From Lepus europaeus (Eukaryota; Chordata; Mammalia; Lagomorpha; Leporidae): DNA of 64,000 nucleotides. The stretch is taken from positions 1,254,201-1,318,200 of the forward strand of contig NW_026909534.1 in NCBI RefSeq assembly GCF_033115175.1. Reading direction: 5' to 3'. Below the pieces are notes generated by a model. The model did no database searches. It was not told the origin of the DNA and worked only from the letters and a program-made list of their open reading frames with translations. The position numbers were made by a program, and so were the translations under genes. Below, piece by piece: positions 33,923 to 45,580 of this stretch (its first letter is position 1; each line of letters begins with the position of its first letter).

Positions 33923-35555
33923 TAAGAATATTATAAAGCTTTGGCATTTGCAATAAAGGAAAATCACTATTTAATTCAATAGATAGCTATAAAACTAAGA
34001 TAACTTTGTCCAGAATGACATTGTTGAATATTTCAAAACCAATGTTAAATTGAATCTCATCACAATCCAGATTCAGTGAAAGAAAAGAAACTTGAATGGG
34101 TGAAAGAATGTATTGAACATGGACAGTACTGAAAAACTGCAATTGAAAATGGACAGGAAAGCTTAGAAGTTTCCATTGAGTTGATAACCTCTCAATTAGC
34201 ATAGTAAACAACAACCCAAACACTTGTTACACTAGGCACTTATTATATACTCTGGTGACCATAATAAAATCATAGAAAAATAAATAACAAGTGATGTTAT
34301 ATCACCTTATAAATTGGGATTAGAGAAGAGTAGTTTGGAAGGAGTGATTACCAAGTGGCAAGTAAATACAAGGGGATTTTGTGAAAATAGTCCTTTAAAA
34401 TTACATTTTAAACATGATTGCATATTACAGAATCTTAAATCAAGAGACAAAAATGTCACCTTATAGAAGAATATCTATGGAAAGATCTCCTCATGTAGAA
34501 TGATACTATCAAAAATGTCAGCAGAAGTGATAAATTTGGAGTTCTCTAAAAACTCCCAAATGGCAAAATTATGTGATTTTTTTTTTATCTGCAGCCTGAG
34601 AGAGGCCCGCGGTCAGGACAGCAGGCCTGGCCGCACTGAGCTTGGTCTGCCTCTCACCTGCCCCAGGGCATGCAAGAGCCAGCCCGGTGCTCCAAATGGG
34701 CCCCAAGTCCTACCTAGAGGCTGAGGCCGGCCTCTGGAGGCCTCAGGAACACCAATTATGTGATTCTGATACCATGAAGCTGTACATTGGTATTAGACCA
34801 TGCAGAGATACTGGATATACAAAAGATTCCAAGGCAACTTAGAAGAATTTCAGGAAGCTGATAATCTTCCAATTAAAAAGCCAATGAATACGTTTACATA
34901 TTCATGGTGCTAGGACCAGGATACACTAAGAAAGTGAAATATTTTATAGATGATAGCATTAAATCCAAAGGCAAAAGAAAACAGGAAATTAAATGCTATG
35001 ACAACAATGATGTGATAACTTTGAGTGGATACATATTTTTGAAAAAACAATGATAGCCAAAAAAGTCTGAGCAAACACAGTGAATAATTATTAATGCTAT
35101 GTATAAAAATCCTATAAAATTTCTCAGAAACTAAAATTCAGAAGGGATTAATCCTTTTCATATTGATTTTAAAGGAACACCAGCATCTAGAACTATATTA
35201 TTGAAAACCTCAACATCAATGAAAAGTGCTGTCCCATAAAAATATATAAAGAGTAAAAAAATCTTTGAAAGAGTAAGAATACCCTGACTCCAGATGGATT
35301 TGAGAAGTTTTGAAGATAAAAATTTCTTAGGTTACTTACAGAATTTTACATGAATTGACAACACAATAGAAAAGCCAACATGAAAAGAAAGCTGCATGTT
35401 CACAGTGCTAGCACCGGTACATACTATGATCTGATGCTGTAATTGGGCAATATTCATAAAATCAAATACAAATTAAAGATTAAAATCTTTCCTCTTATTA
35501 GGGTATAATATATTTTCATAACTGTGACTAGAACTGTTAATAGAAATGTTAATAA
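33923..35555 (+). repeat. AT-rich recurrent repeat family, copies B to D
   Basis: At least three diverged cores lie at about 34150-34265, 34820-34935 and 35325-35445. They share AACTTAGAAGAATTTC-like, TTGATAACC-like, AAGCCAATG/CATGG-like and CATGGTGCTAGGACC-like words in the same order. Spacing is about 500-670 bp, suggesting old tandem units. A foreign GC-rich insert sits at 34579-34753. Confidence 0.5.
34579..34753 (-). pseudogene. Short GC-rich retrocopy with poly(A) and TSD
   Basis: About 165 bp of GC-rich sequence ends, on the minus strand, in GGCTGCAGATAAAAAAAAAA and is flanked by the perfect 12-bp repeat AATTATGTGATT (34567-34578 and 34754-34765). This is what a 5'-truncated, L1-mobilised copy of an mRNA or ncRNA 3' end looks like. 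It does not resemble the C SINE or L1. The parent gene is not recognised; no protein motif is apparent. Confidence 0.8.
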
Positions 35556-35568
35556 AAGAAACATTTAG

Positions 35569-35866
35569 GGGCCAGTGCTGTCACATAGTAGGTAAAGCTG
35601 CCACCTTCAGTGCTAACATCCCATATGGGCACTGGTTCATGTTCTGGCTGCTCCACTTCCAATACAGCTCTCTTCTATGAAAGAGAGACGGTAGTACCTA
35701 TCTATGTGGGGGACCTGGAGGAAGCTCCTGGCTCCAAGCTTCAGATTGGCCCAGCTCCAGCTATTGTGGCCATTTGGGGAGTTAGCCAGTGGATGGAGGA
35801 CTTTCTCTTTCTCTCTCTCTCTCTCTGCCTCTCTGTAATGCTGCCTTTCAAATAAATATTTTTTTA
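35569..35866 (+). mobile_element. C-repeat SINE
   Basis: GGGGCCAGTGCTGTCAC to AATAAATATTTTTTTAAAA, with a short deletion in the middle (ATGAAAGAGAGACGGTAG). Confidence 0.9.
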
Positions 35867-36214
35867 AAAATAAGCATGCATATTAGCATTTATTGAAAAA
35901 TAGTCCATTTAATTATCTTTCAAATGGAAAATAAGGGAAAAATGAATGGCAAAAAGGAAAGATTTTGGCAATTACAGAAAATCCTGAGGGAAATATGTTT
36001 GTATCTATAGTTTTGAGAATTGAAAGTGAAAGTTTAATTTATAGTCCTCTAGAATTCCAGAAAAGATAAAACAACATATTCTTTGGGAACTGAGAAAGAT
36101 TGCATCAAGATGGCTTTGGGAATTTGGGGGCATGAAATAGTTGCAAAGAAAATTCAATAATTTTCACCACATTGATGTCACAAGGAAAAAGTCACCTAAG
36201 AACTAAGTTTGAGA
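35867..36214. other. AT-rich sequence between SINE and L1
   Basis: Probably part of the AT-rich repeat family (GATGTCACAAGGAAAAAGTC), but no full core is present. Confidence 0.3.
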
Positions 36215-37156
36215 GAAAAAAATTGAGGGCTAGAGAGCAGCCTGCTATGCAGGGCTAAGAAGAAAAACTGCAGAGAATAGGATAGGAGGTACACGCTTGG
36301 CAGAGAAGAGAAAACCACCTGGGAAGCCCCACAACAGGAGGGGAAATAGCTTGAAATTGCATGATGAGTGTTAATGCGCACCCGGAGAATAGAAGCCACA
36401 GACAGCCTGAGCTGGCAGCACTATTGAGACAGCGAGGGCAGATTTATCTACACCAATCCATGGACATAGAGCCAGAGAGAGCATGCAGTGGGTGCAGACT
36501 GCAGCCTCGGGAGCTAGCAGTTGCTGGCAGTCACCTGAGGTCCTAGTGGAAGTAGAGGGGACAGCTGATTCAAACCAATCTCTCCAATACAAAACTCATG
36601 ACCCTACCAATAGAGGGAGTAGGCATACTTTTAAACCAGTGCTACAACTCAGAAGACTGCAGGCATGCACATAACAGTTCACTGAGATGGGACACCTGGA
36701 CACAGAGCTGCCAGCAGCATCAGGCAGGCTTTAGACCAGGGACCCTAGTGTGCACATGTGATCCAGAGCTACCAATGGAGGGAATGGCCCACAGCCCTCA
36801 CTGCCTCAGAGCTTGGCAAGAAGGTGGCAGGGCAACTATGAGAGACAGAGGAGAACCTGCACCAACAGCACCCTATAGTCTTGGCATCTGTGGGAGCCCT
36901 ATATGCTAAGACATTGGAGCCTTTGTAGCTACACAAAAAGGTGTAGGGCATAGCTGGCTTTGGAGTTTTACCATGCCCAATGTTGGTGTTACCCCTGAAA
37001 CTAGCCCCACCCTACATCATTAACCCAAGCCTCTGGGCCACACCCACCACATGCCTCCTGGTAGTCACTGAAAAGGCAGACATTCCATGAAGCCACAGAA
37101 GCATAACCCCAAAGATAAAAACCAACACAAGAAAAAATTAAAAATCAACTCCACAA

Positions 37157-37875
37157 ATGCCAGAAAATAAGAGCTGAAATTTAAGAAACAAGAATAAGGA
37201 AATCACCATGACCCCCAGAGGAACACAACATTTAAATATTAGTATATTAAGATGAAAAGATTGAGGAAATGCTAGAAAAGTAATTTAGAAAATTAATCAT
37301 AGAATTACTAAAAAAAAATCAGAAGCATATCTATGAACTAAAGAAAACAATACAAGACATGAATGAAAACTCCCAGGAAACTGAGAATATAAAGAGAAAT
37401 CAAAATAAAATTTTAGAAATGAAAGAAAATGGATCACATAAAAACTGCAGTGGAAAGTCTTTACAGCAGACTTGAAGAGGCAGAAGAAAGAATATCTGAA
37501 TTAGAAGATGAATATTTGAAAATCTTACTGACAGATAAAAAAACAAAACAAAACAAAACAAAACAAGAAGAAACCTGAAAGCAGTGTTGGAGGCCAGCGC
37601 CACTGCTCACTATGCTAATCCTCTGCCTGCAGTGCCAGCACCCCAGCTTCTAGTCCTGGTTGCTCCTTTTCAAGTCCAGCTCTGCTGTGGCCCGGGAGGG
37701 CAGTGGAAGATGGCCCAAGTGCTTGGGCTCTGCACCCACATGGGAGACCAGGAGGAAGCAACTGGCTCCTGGATTCAGATCGGTGCAGCGCCAGCCATAG
37801 TGGCCATTTGGAGGGTGAACCAATGGAAGGAAGACCTTTCTCTCTCTCACTGTCTAACTCTGTCAAAAAGAAAAA

Positions 37876-37935
<60 letters not shown>

Positions 37936-38540
37936 AGTGTTGGAAATCTATGGGATACTATCAAATGACCCAACATACAAGTCTTAGGAGTTCCTGAAGG
38001 AGAGCAAAAAGAAAAGGGAATAGAAAACCAATTAAATGAAATATTTAGAGAAAATTTCCCCAATTTGAAGAAAGACAGAGATGTTCAAGTAGAGGAAGAA
38101 TATAGAACTCCTAACATACATGACTGGAAAAGATATTCACCAATACACATTGTAGTCAAACTTTCTACAGAAAAACATAAAATTCTAAACTGAGCAAGGG
38201 AAAAGTGACAAATCACTTTCAGCGTATCACTAATTAGACTCACAGCTGACTTCTTATTAGGAACCCTACAGGCAAAAGAGGAATACTGAGATATAGTCCA
38301 AGTCTTAAAAGAAAAAAAAAAAACCTGGCAACCCAGAATACTGTACCCCACAAATCTTGCATTTATGAATAAAGGTGAAATAAAGACCTTCCATAACAAA
38401 CAGAAATTGAAAGAATTCATCAAAACTTGTCTAGCCTTACAGAAGATACTTAAGGATGTGCCATACACAGAAACACAGAAAGATAGCCATCATTATGAAA
38501 GAATGAGAAGGCAGAAAACCCCAATAGAAATACAAAATGA
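37157..38540 (+). pseudogene. L1 ORF1 remnant
   Basis: Starts MPENKS then stops; the coiled-coil part is recognisable as SLQQT-RLEEAEERISELEDE (37455-37515). After the SINE, VLGVPEGEQKEKGIENQLNE (about 37980) marks the RRM-like region and MNKGEIKTFHNKQKLKEF (38365) the C-terminal domain. Several stops and shifts. Confidence 0.85.
37592..37935 (+). mobile_element. C-repeat SINE with (GAAA)n tail
   Basis: GGCCAGCGCCACTGCTC to CTGTCAAAAAGAAAAAAAGAAAG. TSD AGTGTTGGA at 37583-37591 and 37936-37944. The tail has expanded into about 17 GAAA units. Confidence 0.94.
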
Positions 38541-40048
38541 ATCCAAAGTAAATGATAGGAATATTTATGGAAAAATGGAGGGTCAGGTCACTACTTATCG
38601 ATGCTCACCTGGAATGCAAATGGCCTCAATTCTCCAGTTAAAAGATACAGACTGGCTGAATGGATTGATAATCAAGACCCATCTATTTGTTACTTGTAAG
38701 AAACACAGTTCATCAACAAAGATACATGCTAATGGAAAGTGAAAGGATGAAAAAGACAATCCATGCTAACAGAAACCAAAAATGAGCTGGTGTTACGATT
38801 CTAATATAAGACAAAATAGACTTTAACATAACCACTGATAAAAGAGACAAAGAAGGGCATTATGTAATGATTAATGGATCAATCCAATAGGAAGATGTGA
38901 CTATAATAAGTGTATATGTACCCAATTACAGGGCAGCTGGCTACTTAAAAAATGTTAGTAGACCTAAGGGAGACATGGACTTCAATACCCCACTTTCATC
39001 AATGGACAGATCAGCCAGATAACCAGCAAGGGAACAGAGTTAATTGACACTGTAGATGCAATGGACCTAAAGGGTATCTACATAATCTTTCACCCCACAG
39101 TGGCAGAATACACATTCTTCTCATCACTACATGGAACATTCTCTAAGATAGACCATAAGATAGGTCACAAAGCAAGTCTCAGCAAATTCAAAATAATTGA
39201 AATCATTCCATGTACCTTCTCAAACCATAGTGGAATGAAGCTAGAAACCAACTACTATACTATCTCTAGAACATAATTAAACATAGGGACTGAACAGCAT
39301 GCTCCAGAATGAACAGTGGGTCATAAAAGAAATCAAAAGAGAAATCAAAAAATTTCTGGAAACATATGAAGATGGCAATATATTATATTGAAACCTATGA
39401 GATATAGCAAAAGTGTGTTAAGAAGGAAGTTCATAGCAATCAATGTCTACATGAAAAAACTGGAAAGGTACTAAATAAATGAGCTATCAATGCAACTCAA
39501 GGATATAGAATATCAACAACAAACCAATCACAAAAGTAGGAAGAAAGTAAAATTAGAGAAGAAATAAATAAAACTGATACAAAAATTTGAAAAATCCATG
39601 AAATGGAAAGCTAGTTTTTTAAAAAAATATAAAATTGATACACCATTGGTGCAACTGACCAAGAAAAAATTGGAAAAGTCAAATCAATGAAATCAGAGAT
39701 GAAAAAGGAAATGTAATAATAGATACCATAGAAATAAGAATCATCAGAAATTATTGTGAAGAGCTGTATGCCAACAACTAGAAAACCTAGAAGAAATGGA
39801 TAGATTCCTAGAAAGATACAATCTACCAAAACAAAGTCATGAACTTATAGAAAACATAAACACGCCAATCACCAAAATAGAGATTGTATCAGTAATACTC
39901 TCCCAACTATAGATAAATATAGAAAAATATCTCTGATGAACATAGGTGCAAAAATCCTTAACAAAATATTACCCAAAATATCATCAAAATATCCATTTTT
40001 CTGAAAGCAAATTACAGACTCTATGTGACACCAATCAAAATACCATGG

Positions 40049-40289
40049 ACAGCAGGTTAATGCCCAGGCCTGAAGTGCTAGCATCCCATATGGGTGCTCG
40101 TTTGAGAACTGGCTGCTCTTCTTCTGATCCAGCTCTCTGCTATGGTCTGGGAAGGCAGTAGAGGATGGCCCAATTCCTTGAGCCTCTGCACCCACTTGGG
40201 AAACCCAGAAGAAGCACCTGGCTCCTGGCTTCAGATCACTGCAGCTCCAGCCATTTCGGCCATTTGGGGAGTGAACCAGTGGGTGGAAG

Positions 40290-40327
<38 letters not shown>

Positions 40328-40385
40328 CTCCTGTCTCTGTGTAACTCTGACTTTCAAATAAATAAATAAACTTTAAAAAAATAAA
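40049..40385 (+). mobile_element. C-repeat SINE in L1 ORF2
   Basis: The head is shortened (starts CAGCAGGTTAATGCCC). Long CT run at about 40292-40322. It sits exactly at the junction where the RT core is missing. Confidence 0.88.
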
Positions 40386-40736
40386 ATCAATCCCTGGAAC
40401 AAGGAGTCTCTTCAACAAATGGATCTGAAAAAAACTAGATCACCACATGCATTAATAGGAAGCAAGACCACTACCTTACACAAAAATCCACTCAAAATGG
40501 ATTAAAGACATAAATCTATGACCTGATATAATAAAATCATTAGAGAACATTGGGGAACCTCTGCAAGACATTGGCATAGGAAAAGAGTTCCTGGAAAAGA
40601 TTCCAGAGGCACAGGCAATGAAAGCCAAAATTGACATATGGGAACACATCAAATTGAGAAGCTTCTGAACTGCAAAAGAAACTTCAGCAAAGTAAAAAGG
40701 CAATGGACAGAATGAAAGAAAATATTTGCAAACTTT

Positions 40737-41076
40737 TTTTTAAAGATTTATTTATTTATTTGAAAGTTGGAGTTACACACCGAGAGAAGGAGAAGCAGAT
40801 AGGGAGAGAGAGAGAGAGGTCTTCCATCTGATGGTTCACTCTCCAATTGGCTGCAATGGCTGGAGCTGCACTGATCCAAAGCCAGGAGCCAGGAGTTTCT
40901 TCCAGTTCTCTCATGTGGGTGCAGGGACCCAGGGAGTTGGGACATCTTCTACTGCTTTCCCAGGCCATAGCAGAGAGCTGGATCAGAAGTGGAGCAGCCA
41001 GGTCTCGAACCAGCATCCATATGGGATGCTGGCACTGCAGGCAGTGGCTTTACCTGCTGAACACAGCACTGGCCCC
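40737..41076 (-). mobile_element. C-repeat SINE in L1 ORF2
   Basis: Reverse full-length copy. The 16-bp TSD AATATTTGCAAACTTT is perfect (40721-40736 and 41077-41092). Confidence 0.96.
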
Positions 41077-42144
41077 AATATTTGCAAACTTTAAAACTGA
41101 TAAAGGATTAATTATCAGAATATATAAAGAGATCAAGAAACTCAATAACAACAAAACTAACAACCCAATTAAGAAATGGGCAAATGACTTAAACAGGTGT
41201 TTTTCAAAAGAGGAAATCCAAGTGGCCAACAGACACCTGAAAAAATGCTCAGGATCACTAGCTGTCAGGGAAATGCAAAACAAAACCACAATAAGGTTTT
41301 ACCTCAAACCGTTAGAATGGCTTTCATACAGAAATCAACAGACAACAAATGCAGGTGAGGGTAGGGGGTAAATGTCCCCTAATTCACTGTTGGTAGAAAT
41401 GTAAACTGGTAAAGTCACCGTGCAAGACAATATGGCAATAGCTCAGAAATCTGAATATAGACCCACCATATGACCCAGCTATCCCACTCCTGAGAATTTA
41501 CTCAAGGAAAATGAAAACACCATATGTAAGTTATCTGTATCCCCATATTTATTGCAGTTTAATTCACAATAGCTAAAACATGGAATCAATTCAAGTCCTG
41601 TCAACTGAATACTGTATAAAGAAATTATGGGATATGTACACCATAGAATATTACGCGGTGGTAAAAAAAAAAAGAAATCCGGTCATTTGCAACAAAATGG
41701 ATGAAACTGGAAAATATACTTCGTGAAATAAGCCAGTTCCAAAATGACAAATACAATACATTCTCCCTGACCCTTGATAAGTAGTAGAGAAACTAAAAGG
41801 CAATCTGTAGGATTGAAATTGACATTTTGAGAAGAAATAACTGAGCAGCTCCTGTCATGACTGTTGAGGAATTTTTTTCTTACTATTTGTTGCGCTCTTT
41901 ATTTAAGAAAGGGTTGATTATATGTGCATAAACTTAATTGAAAATAGATCATAATAAAAAATAAGATTGGGGATGAGAAAGGGAGGAGAAAGAGGGGTGG
42001 GAGTGTGGGTGAGAAGGTGGGCACAGTGGGAAGAAATGCCGTTTCTAAAATTATAAGTATGATGTTTGGAACTGTAAAGCTGTATAATTCTGAATATATT
42101 CCTATGGACTTACATCTAAGGATAGAGTTTATTTTATTTATTCG

Positions 42145-42223
42145 TTTTTAGAAATTTATTTATTTATTTGAAAGGCAGAGTGACAGAGAAGCAGAGGTAG
42201 AGAGAGAGAGGGTAGGAGGGAGG

Positions 42224-42263
<40 letters not shown>

Positions 42264-42521
42264 CTTCTATCTGCTGATTCACTCCCCAGATGGCTGTAAC
42301 AGCCAAAGCTATGTTGATCCAAAGTCAGGAGTTAGGAGCTTCTTTTGGGCCTCCTGTGTGGGTGCAGGGGTCCAAGGACTTGGACTATCTTCTACTGTTT
42401 TCCCAGACCACAGGAGAGAGCTGGGTTGAAAGTAGAGCAACTGTGACTCAAACTGGCACCCAAATGGGATGCTAGTGCTGCAGACCAGGGTTTTAACCTG
42501 ATGCGCCACAGCACTGCCCCC
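42145..42521 (-). mobile_element. C-repeat SINE with long GA run, in L1 3' UTR
   Basis: Reverse copy with a GGGA/GA tract of about 60 bp (42210-42262). TSD-like CTAAGGATAGA and CTAAGGGTACA at its edges (about 42115 and 42522). L1 3' UTR words resume at AACTTGCCATGGGACTCC. Confidence 0.92.
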
Positions 42522-43394
42522 TAAGGGTACACTTTAAAAACTTGCCATGGGACTCCAAATCCTCTTAAGTTGGGAGTAAAAATAGCATTTTAAGTGTTAA
42601 AGTGATATTATGGATATGATTAAGTGTTAAAATGATCATATAAATAGGATTCACTGTTTAGAAATAATGCCAGAATTAAAAAGGAGTGAGTGCTGCAACA
42701 TGGGAAGCAGTCCATATACCAGACTCATAGGATGACAATCACCTTAAGAAGCACTCTGACCTCAGAGCCAGCATCTAAGGCATTCGATTCTGGCTGAAAA
42801 GCCCATGAGAGAATTTCAGGCAAGGAAAGCCAAGACACAGTGGCAAAAAGTTTCCTACATGAAGGACCTTTAAGTGTGAGACTCCAGGGGAAAGAAGTGG
42901 TCATCAAAGAAGGATGTACTTTCTTCTGAAGGGAGAAGAGAAATTCCACTTTGCTTACCACCTCATCTAAATACTGATGGAGCTTGTGGATTCAAAAGGC
43001 TTTCATAGCCTAGGTGGCTCATGTTAAGAGCCTTGGCTGATCACTGACATCATACATAGGAGTGTTAATTGTTAATTTAAAAACAAGAGACACTGCCCAC
43101 TATCTTCCTCTGCAGGACCTCTGTCCTTAATGAATTATACTGTAAAACTTATTCTGTTTTGTGTATGTGTGTGTGTATGTGCAAATCATTGAAATCTTTA
43201 CTTATTTTAGAGTTTATCTTCTTTGTATAAAGCTAATTGAAAATGAATCTTGATGCAGAATGGGACTGGAAATGGTAGAAGGAGGAGGAGCAGGGATCAG
43301 AGTGTGGGTGAGAGGGTGGGTACAGTAGGAAGAATAAATATATTAATAAAGTTATACTTATGAAATTTGTATTCCTTAAAGAAAAGGTTTCTTT

Positions 43395-43635
43395 GAGGAA
43401 AACTTCCACTTTGCTTATTGTCTTTTCTAAATTCTTACAGAACTTGTATATTCAAAAGGCTTCCATAGCCTAGGCAGCTCATGTCAAGAGCCTTCAGTGA
43501 TCACTGATGCCATAGATAAGAGTGTTAATTGTTAAAATAACAACAGTAGTCACTGTGCACTAACTTCACATGCAAGACCTCTGCCCTCAAAGAGTTGTGT
43601 CGGGAGAGTTAGCAGTAAAACTTGTTTTCAAAGTA
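43395..43635 (+). mobile_element. Second, partial L1 3' UTR copy
   Basis: GAAAACTTCCACTTTGCTTA ... GCAAGACCTCTGCCCTCAAA repeats the block at 42935-43140 (AAATTCCACTTTGCTTACC ... GCAGGACCTCTGTCCTTAA). It follows the A-rich end of the preceding L1 directly. Confidence 0.8.
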
Positions 43636-43890
43636 TATTAAGTATATTTAGTATATTAAGTGGAGGATATTCTTATGTCTCATAAGTTTCAGTTACATCA
43701 AAGTGTCCAACTTCATTGCTTATTTTCTTAGGTGCTTCTTTAATTAATGATAAAACTTGTTCCCAAAGACTTACTTTTTTTTAATGGACTAAGTGCAGGA
43801 TATCCTTATGTCTCATAAGCTAAAATTATGTCTAAGTGCTTGCAAAAGATGTGTCATTCTTGGGTGCTTCTTTAAAGTAAATGAAGTTTC
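43636..43890 (+). repeat. Two-unit tandem repeat, about 125 bp
   Basis: Unit 1 has AAGTGGAGGATATTCTTATG, GTCTCATAAG and TTAGGTGCTTCTTTAA (43657-43741). Unit 2 has AAGTGCAGGATATCCTTATG, GTCTCATAAG and TGGGTGCTTCTTTAA (43789-43874). AAAACTTGTTCCCAAAG between them echoes AAAACTTGTTTTCAAAG before unit 1. Confidence 0.85.
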
Positions 43891-43892
43891 TT

Positions 43893-44150
43893 GGGGCCGG
43901 CACTGTGACGCAGCAGGTTAATGCCCTGGCCTGAAGCACCAGCATCCCATACGGGTGCTGGTTCAAGTCCCAGCCACTCCACTTCTGATCAAGCTCTCTG
44001 CTTTGGCCTGGGAAAGCAATAGAAGATGGCCCAAGTCTTTGGGCCCCTGTGACCAAGTGGGAGACCCAAAAGAAGCTCCTGGCTTCTGGCATTGGATTGG
44101 CACAGCTCTGAACATTGGAGCCAATTGGAGAGTGAACTATCAGATGGAAG

Positions 44151-44192
<42 letters not shown>

Positions 44193-44245
44193 GCCTCTCC
44201 TCTTTCTGTGTTATTCTGACTTTCAAATAAATAAATAAAATCTTT
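43893..44245 (+). mobile_element. C-repeat SINE whose tail was invaded twice
   Basis: GGGGCCGGCACTGTGACGC to TCAAATAAATAAATAAAATC, with a 34-bp CT run. Its tail words (TCAAATAAATAAATCTTTAAA) recur at 44914-44935, beyond two minus-strand SINEs. Confidence 0.93.
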
Positions 44246-44258
44246 TTAAAAAGATTTT

Positions 44259-44589
44259 TTTTTGACAGGCAGAGTGGACAGTGAGAGAGAGACAGAGAGA
44301 AAGGTCTTCCTTTTGCCGTTGGTTCACCTTCCAATGGCCGCCGCGGTAGGCGTGCTGTGGCCGGCGCACCACGCTGATCCGATGGCAGGAGCCAGGTGCT
44401 TCTCCTGGTCTCCCATGGGGTGCAGGGCCCAAGCACTTGGGCCATCCTCCACTGCACTCCCTGGCCACAGCAGAGAGCTGGCCTGGAAGAGGGGCAACCA
44501 GGACAGGATCGGTGCCCTGACCAGGACTAGAACCTGGTGTGCCGGCACCGCAAGGTGGAGGATTAGCCTAGTGAGCCGCGGCGCCGGCC
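44259..44589 (-). mobile_element. CTGTC-tail C SINE, young, nested
   Basis: Reverse copy, GACAGGCAGAGTGGACAG to GAGCCGCGGCGCCGGCC. TSD TTAAAAAGATTTT at 44246-44258 and 44590-44602. CpG-rich head, low divergence. Confidence 0.96.
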
Positions 44590-44602
44590 TTAAAAAGATT
44601 TT

Positions 44603-44912
44603 AAGGGTTAAAGTGTTAAACTGTCTTTCCAGTGAGGAAGAGAGACAGAGAGAAAGGTCTTCCATTGGCTGGTTCACTCCCAAAATGGCTGCAACAGCTG
44701 GAGCTGTGCCAATTCGAAGCCAGGAGCCAGGAGCTTCCTCAAGTATTCCATGTGGTTGCAAGGGCCCAAGGACTTGGGCCATCTTCTATGCTTTCCTAGG
44801 CCATAACGAAGATCTGGATTGGAAGAGGAGCAGCCAAGTTTGAACTGGAGCCATAAGGAATGCTGGCACCACAGATGGAGGATTAACCTACTGTGCCACA
44901 GTGCCAGCCCTC
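44603..44912 (-). mobile_element. C-repeat SINE, nested
   Basis: Reverse copy with a decayed tail side; the head ends CTGTGCCACAGTGCCAGCCC. The sequence TCAAATAAATAAA on both sides (about 44222 and 44913) suggests it entered the tail of the 43893 SINE first. Confidence 0.88.
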
Positions 44913-44959
44913 AAATAAATAAATCTTTAAAAAAAATTTCTCAAAAAACAAGAAAAGGA

Positions 44960-45580
44960 AATTAACCTGGGAAAAGCAATGATTTTGAACAGCCATTGTC
45001 TTCCTTTTTTTTTTTTTTTGTTTGTTGGACTCTTCACTTACTATAAATTAATCTTTGGTGTATAAAATTAATTGAAAATAAAATTTAGTATAAAAGATGA
45101 TGTGGAATAAGAGAGGGAAGAAGAGAGTGGGAAGGTGAGTGAGAGGTCATGCTCCATGGGAAGAATCACACTATTCTTTTTTTTTTTTTTTTTGACAGGC
45201 AGAGTGGATAGTGAGAGAGAGAGACAGAGAGAAAGGTCTTCCTTTTTGCCATTGGTTCACCCTCCAATGGCCACTGCGGTCAGCTCATCGTGCTGATCCG
45301 AAGCCAGGAGCCAGGTGCTTCTCCTGGTCTCCCATGCGGGTGCAGGGCCCAAGCACTTGGGCCATCCTCCACTGCACTCCCGGGCCACAGCAGAGAGCTG
45401 GCCTGGAAGAGGGGCAACCAGGATAGAATCCGGCACCCCAACTGGGACTAGAACCCAGTGTGCTGGCAACATAAGGTGGAGGATTAGCCTGTTAAGCCAC
45501 GGTGCCGGCCAGAATCACTATATTCTTAAAACTGTACTTATGAAATTCATGAAGTCTGTATTCCTTATATAAAAGGATTC
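44960..45580 (+). mobile_element. L1 3' end fragment
   Basis: TTTGAACAGCCATTGTCTTC, TGTTGGACTCTTCACTTA, a GAGAGGGAAGAAGAGAGTGG polypurine tract and CTGTATTCCTTATATAAAAG follow the 3' UTR at 49800-50090. Split by a SINE. Confidence 0.85.
45180..45510 (-). mobile_element. CTGTC-tail C SINE in L1 3' UTR
   Basis: T-tract then GACAGGCAGAGTGGATAG to AAGCCACGGTGCCGGCC. TSD AGAATCACACTATTCTT (45162-45178) and AGAATCACTATATTCTT (45511-45527). Confidence 0.96.

Larger units (their letters stand above)
38541..41800 (+). pseudogene. L1 ORF2 remnant, RT core deleted
   Basis: The endonuclease part is readable from about 38595 (RLAEW-like, LINGSI-like, EYTFFSSLHGTFSKIDHKIG near 39110). Near 39940-40010 the frame jumps from the start of the RT domain (MN-IGAKILNKIL) to words that normally follow it by about 1 kb, so the RT catalytic core including its FADD box is absent. 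The C-terminal part resumes at 40380 and 41090 (IKKWANDLNRCFSKEEIQ). Multiple stops. Confidence 0.85.
36215..43390 (+). mobile_element. Old L1, near full length but decayed
   Basis: In order: a 5' UTR (36215-37156), ORF1 remnant, ORF2 remnant with a large internal loss, and 3' UTR (about 41810-43390) ending AATAAATATATTAATAAAG and a partial tail. Four SINEs have inserted (37592, about 40049, 40737, 42145). It is more diverged than the copies at 14.6 kb and 27.9 kb, so it belongs to an older wave. Confidence 0.88.

Noticed and set aside
34579-34753. CpG island or promoter
   Set aside because: Too short, few CpG, and bounded by a TSD with oligo(A), which indicates retroposition instead.
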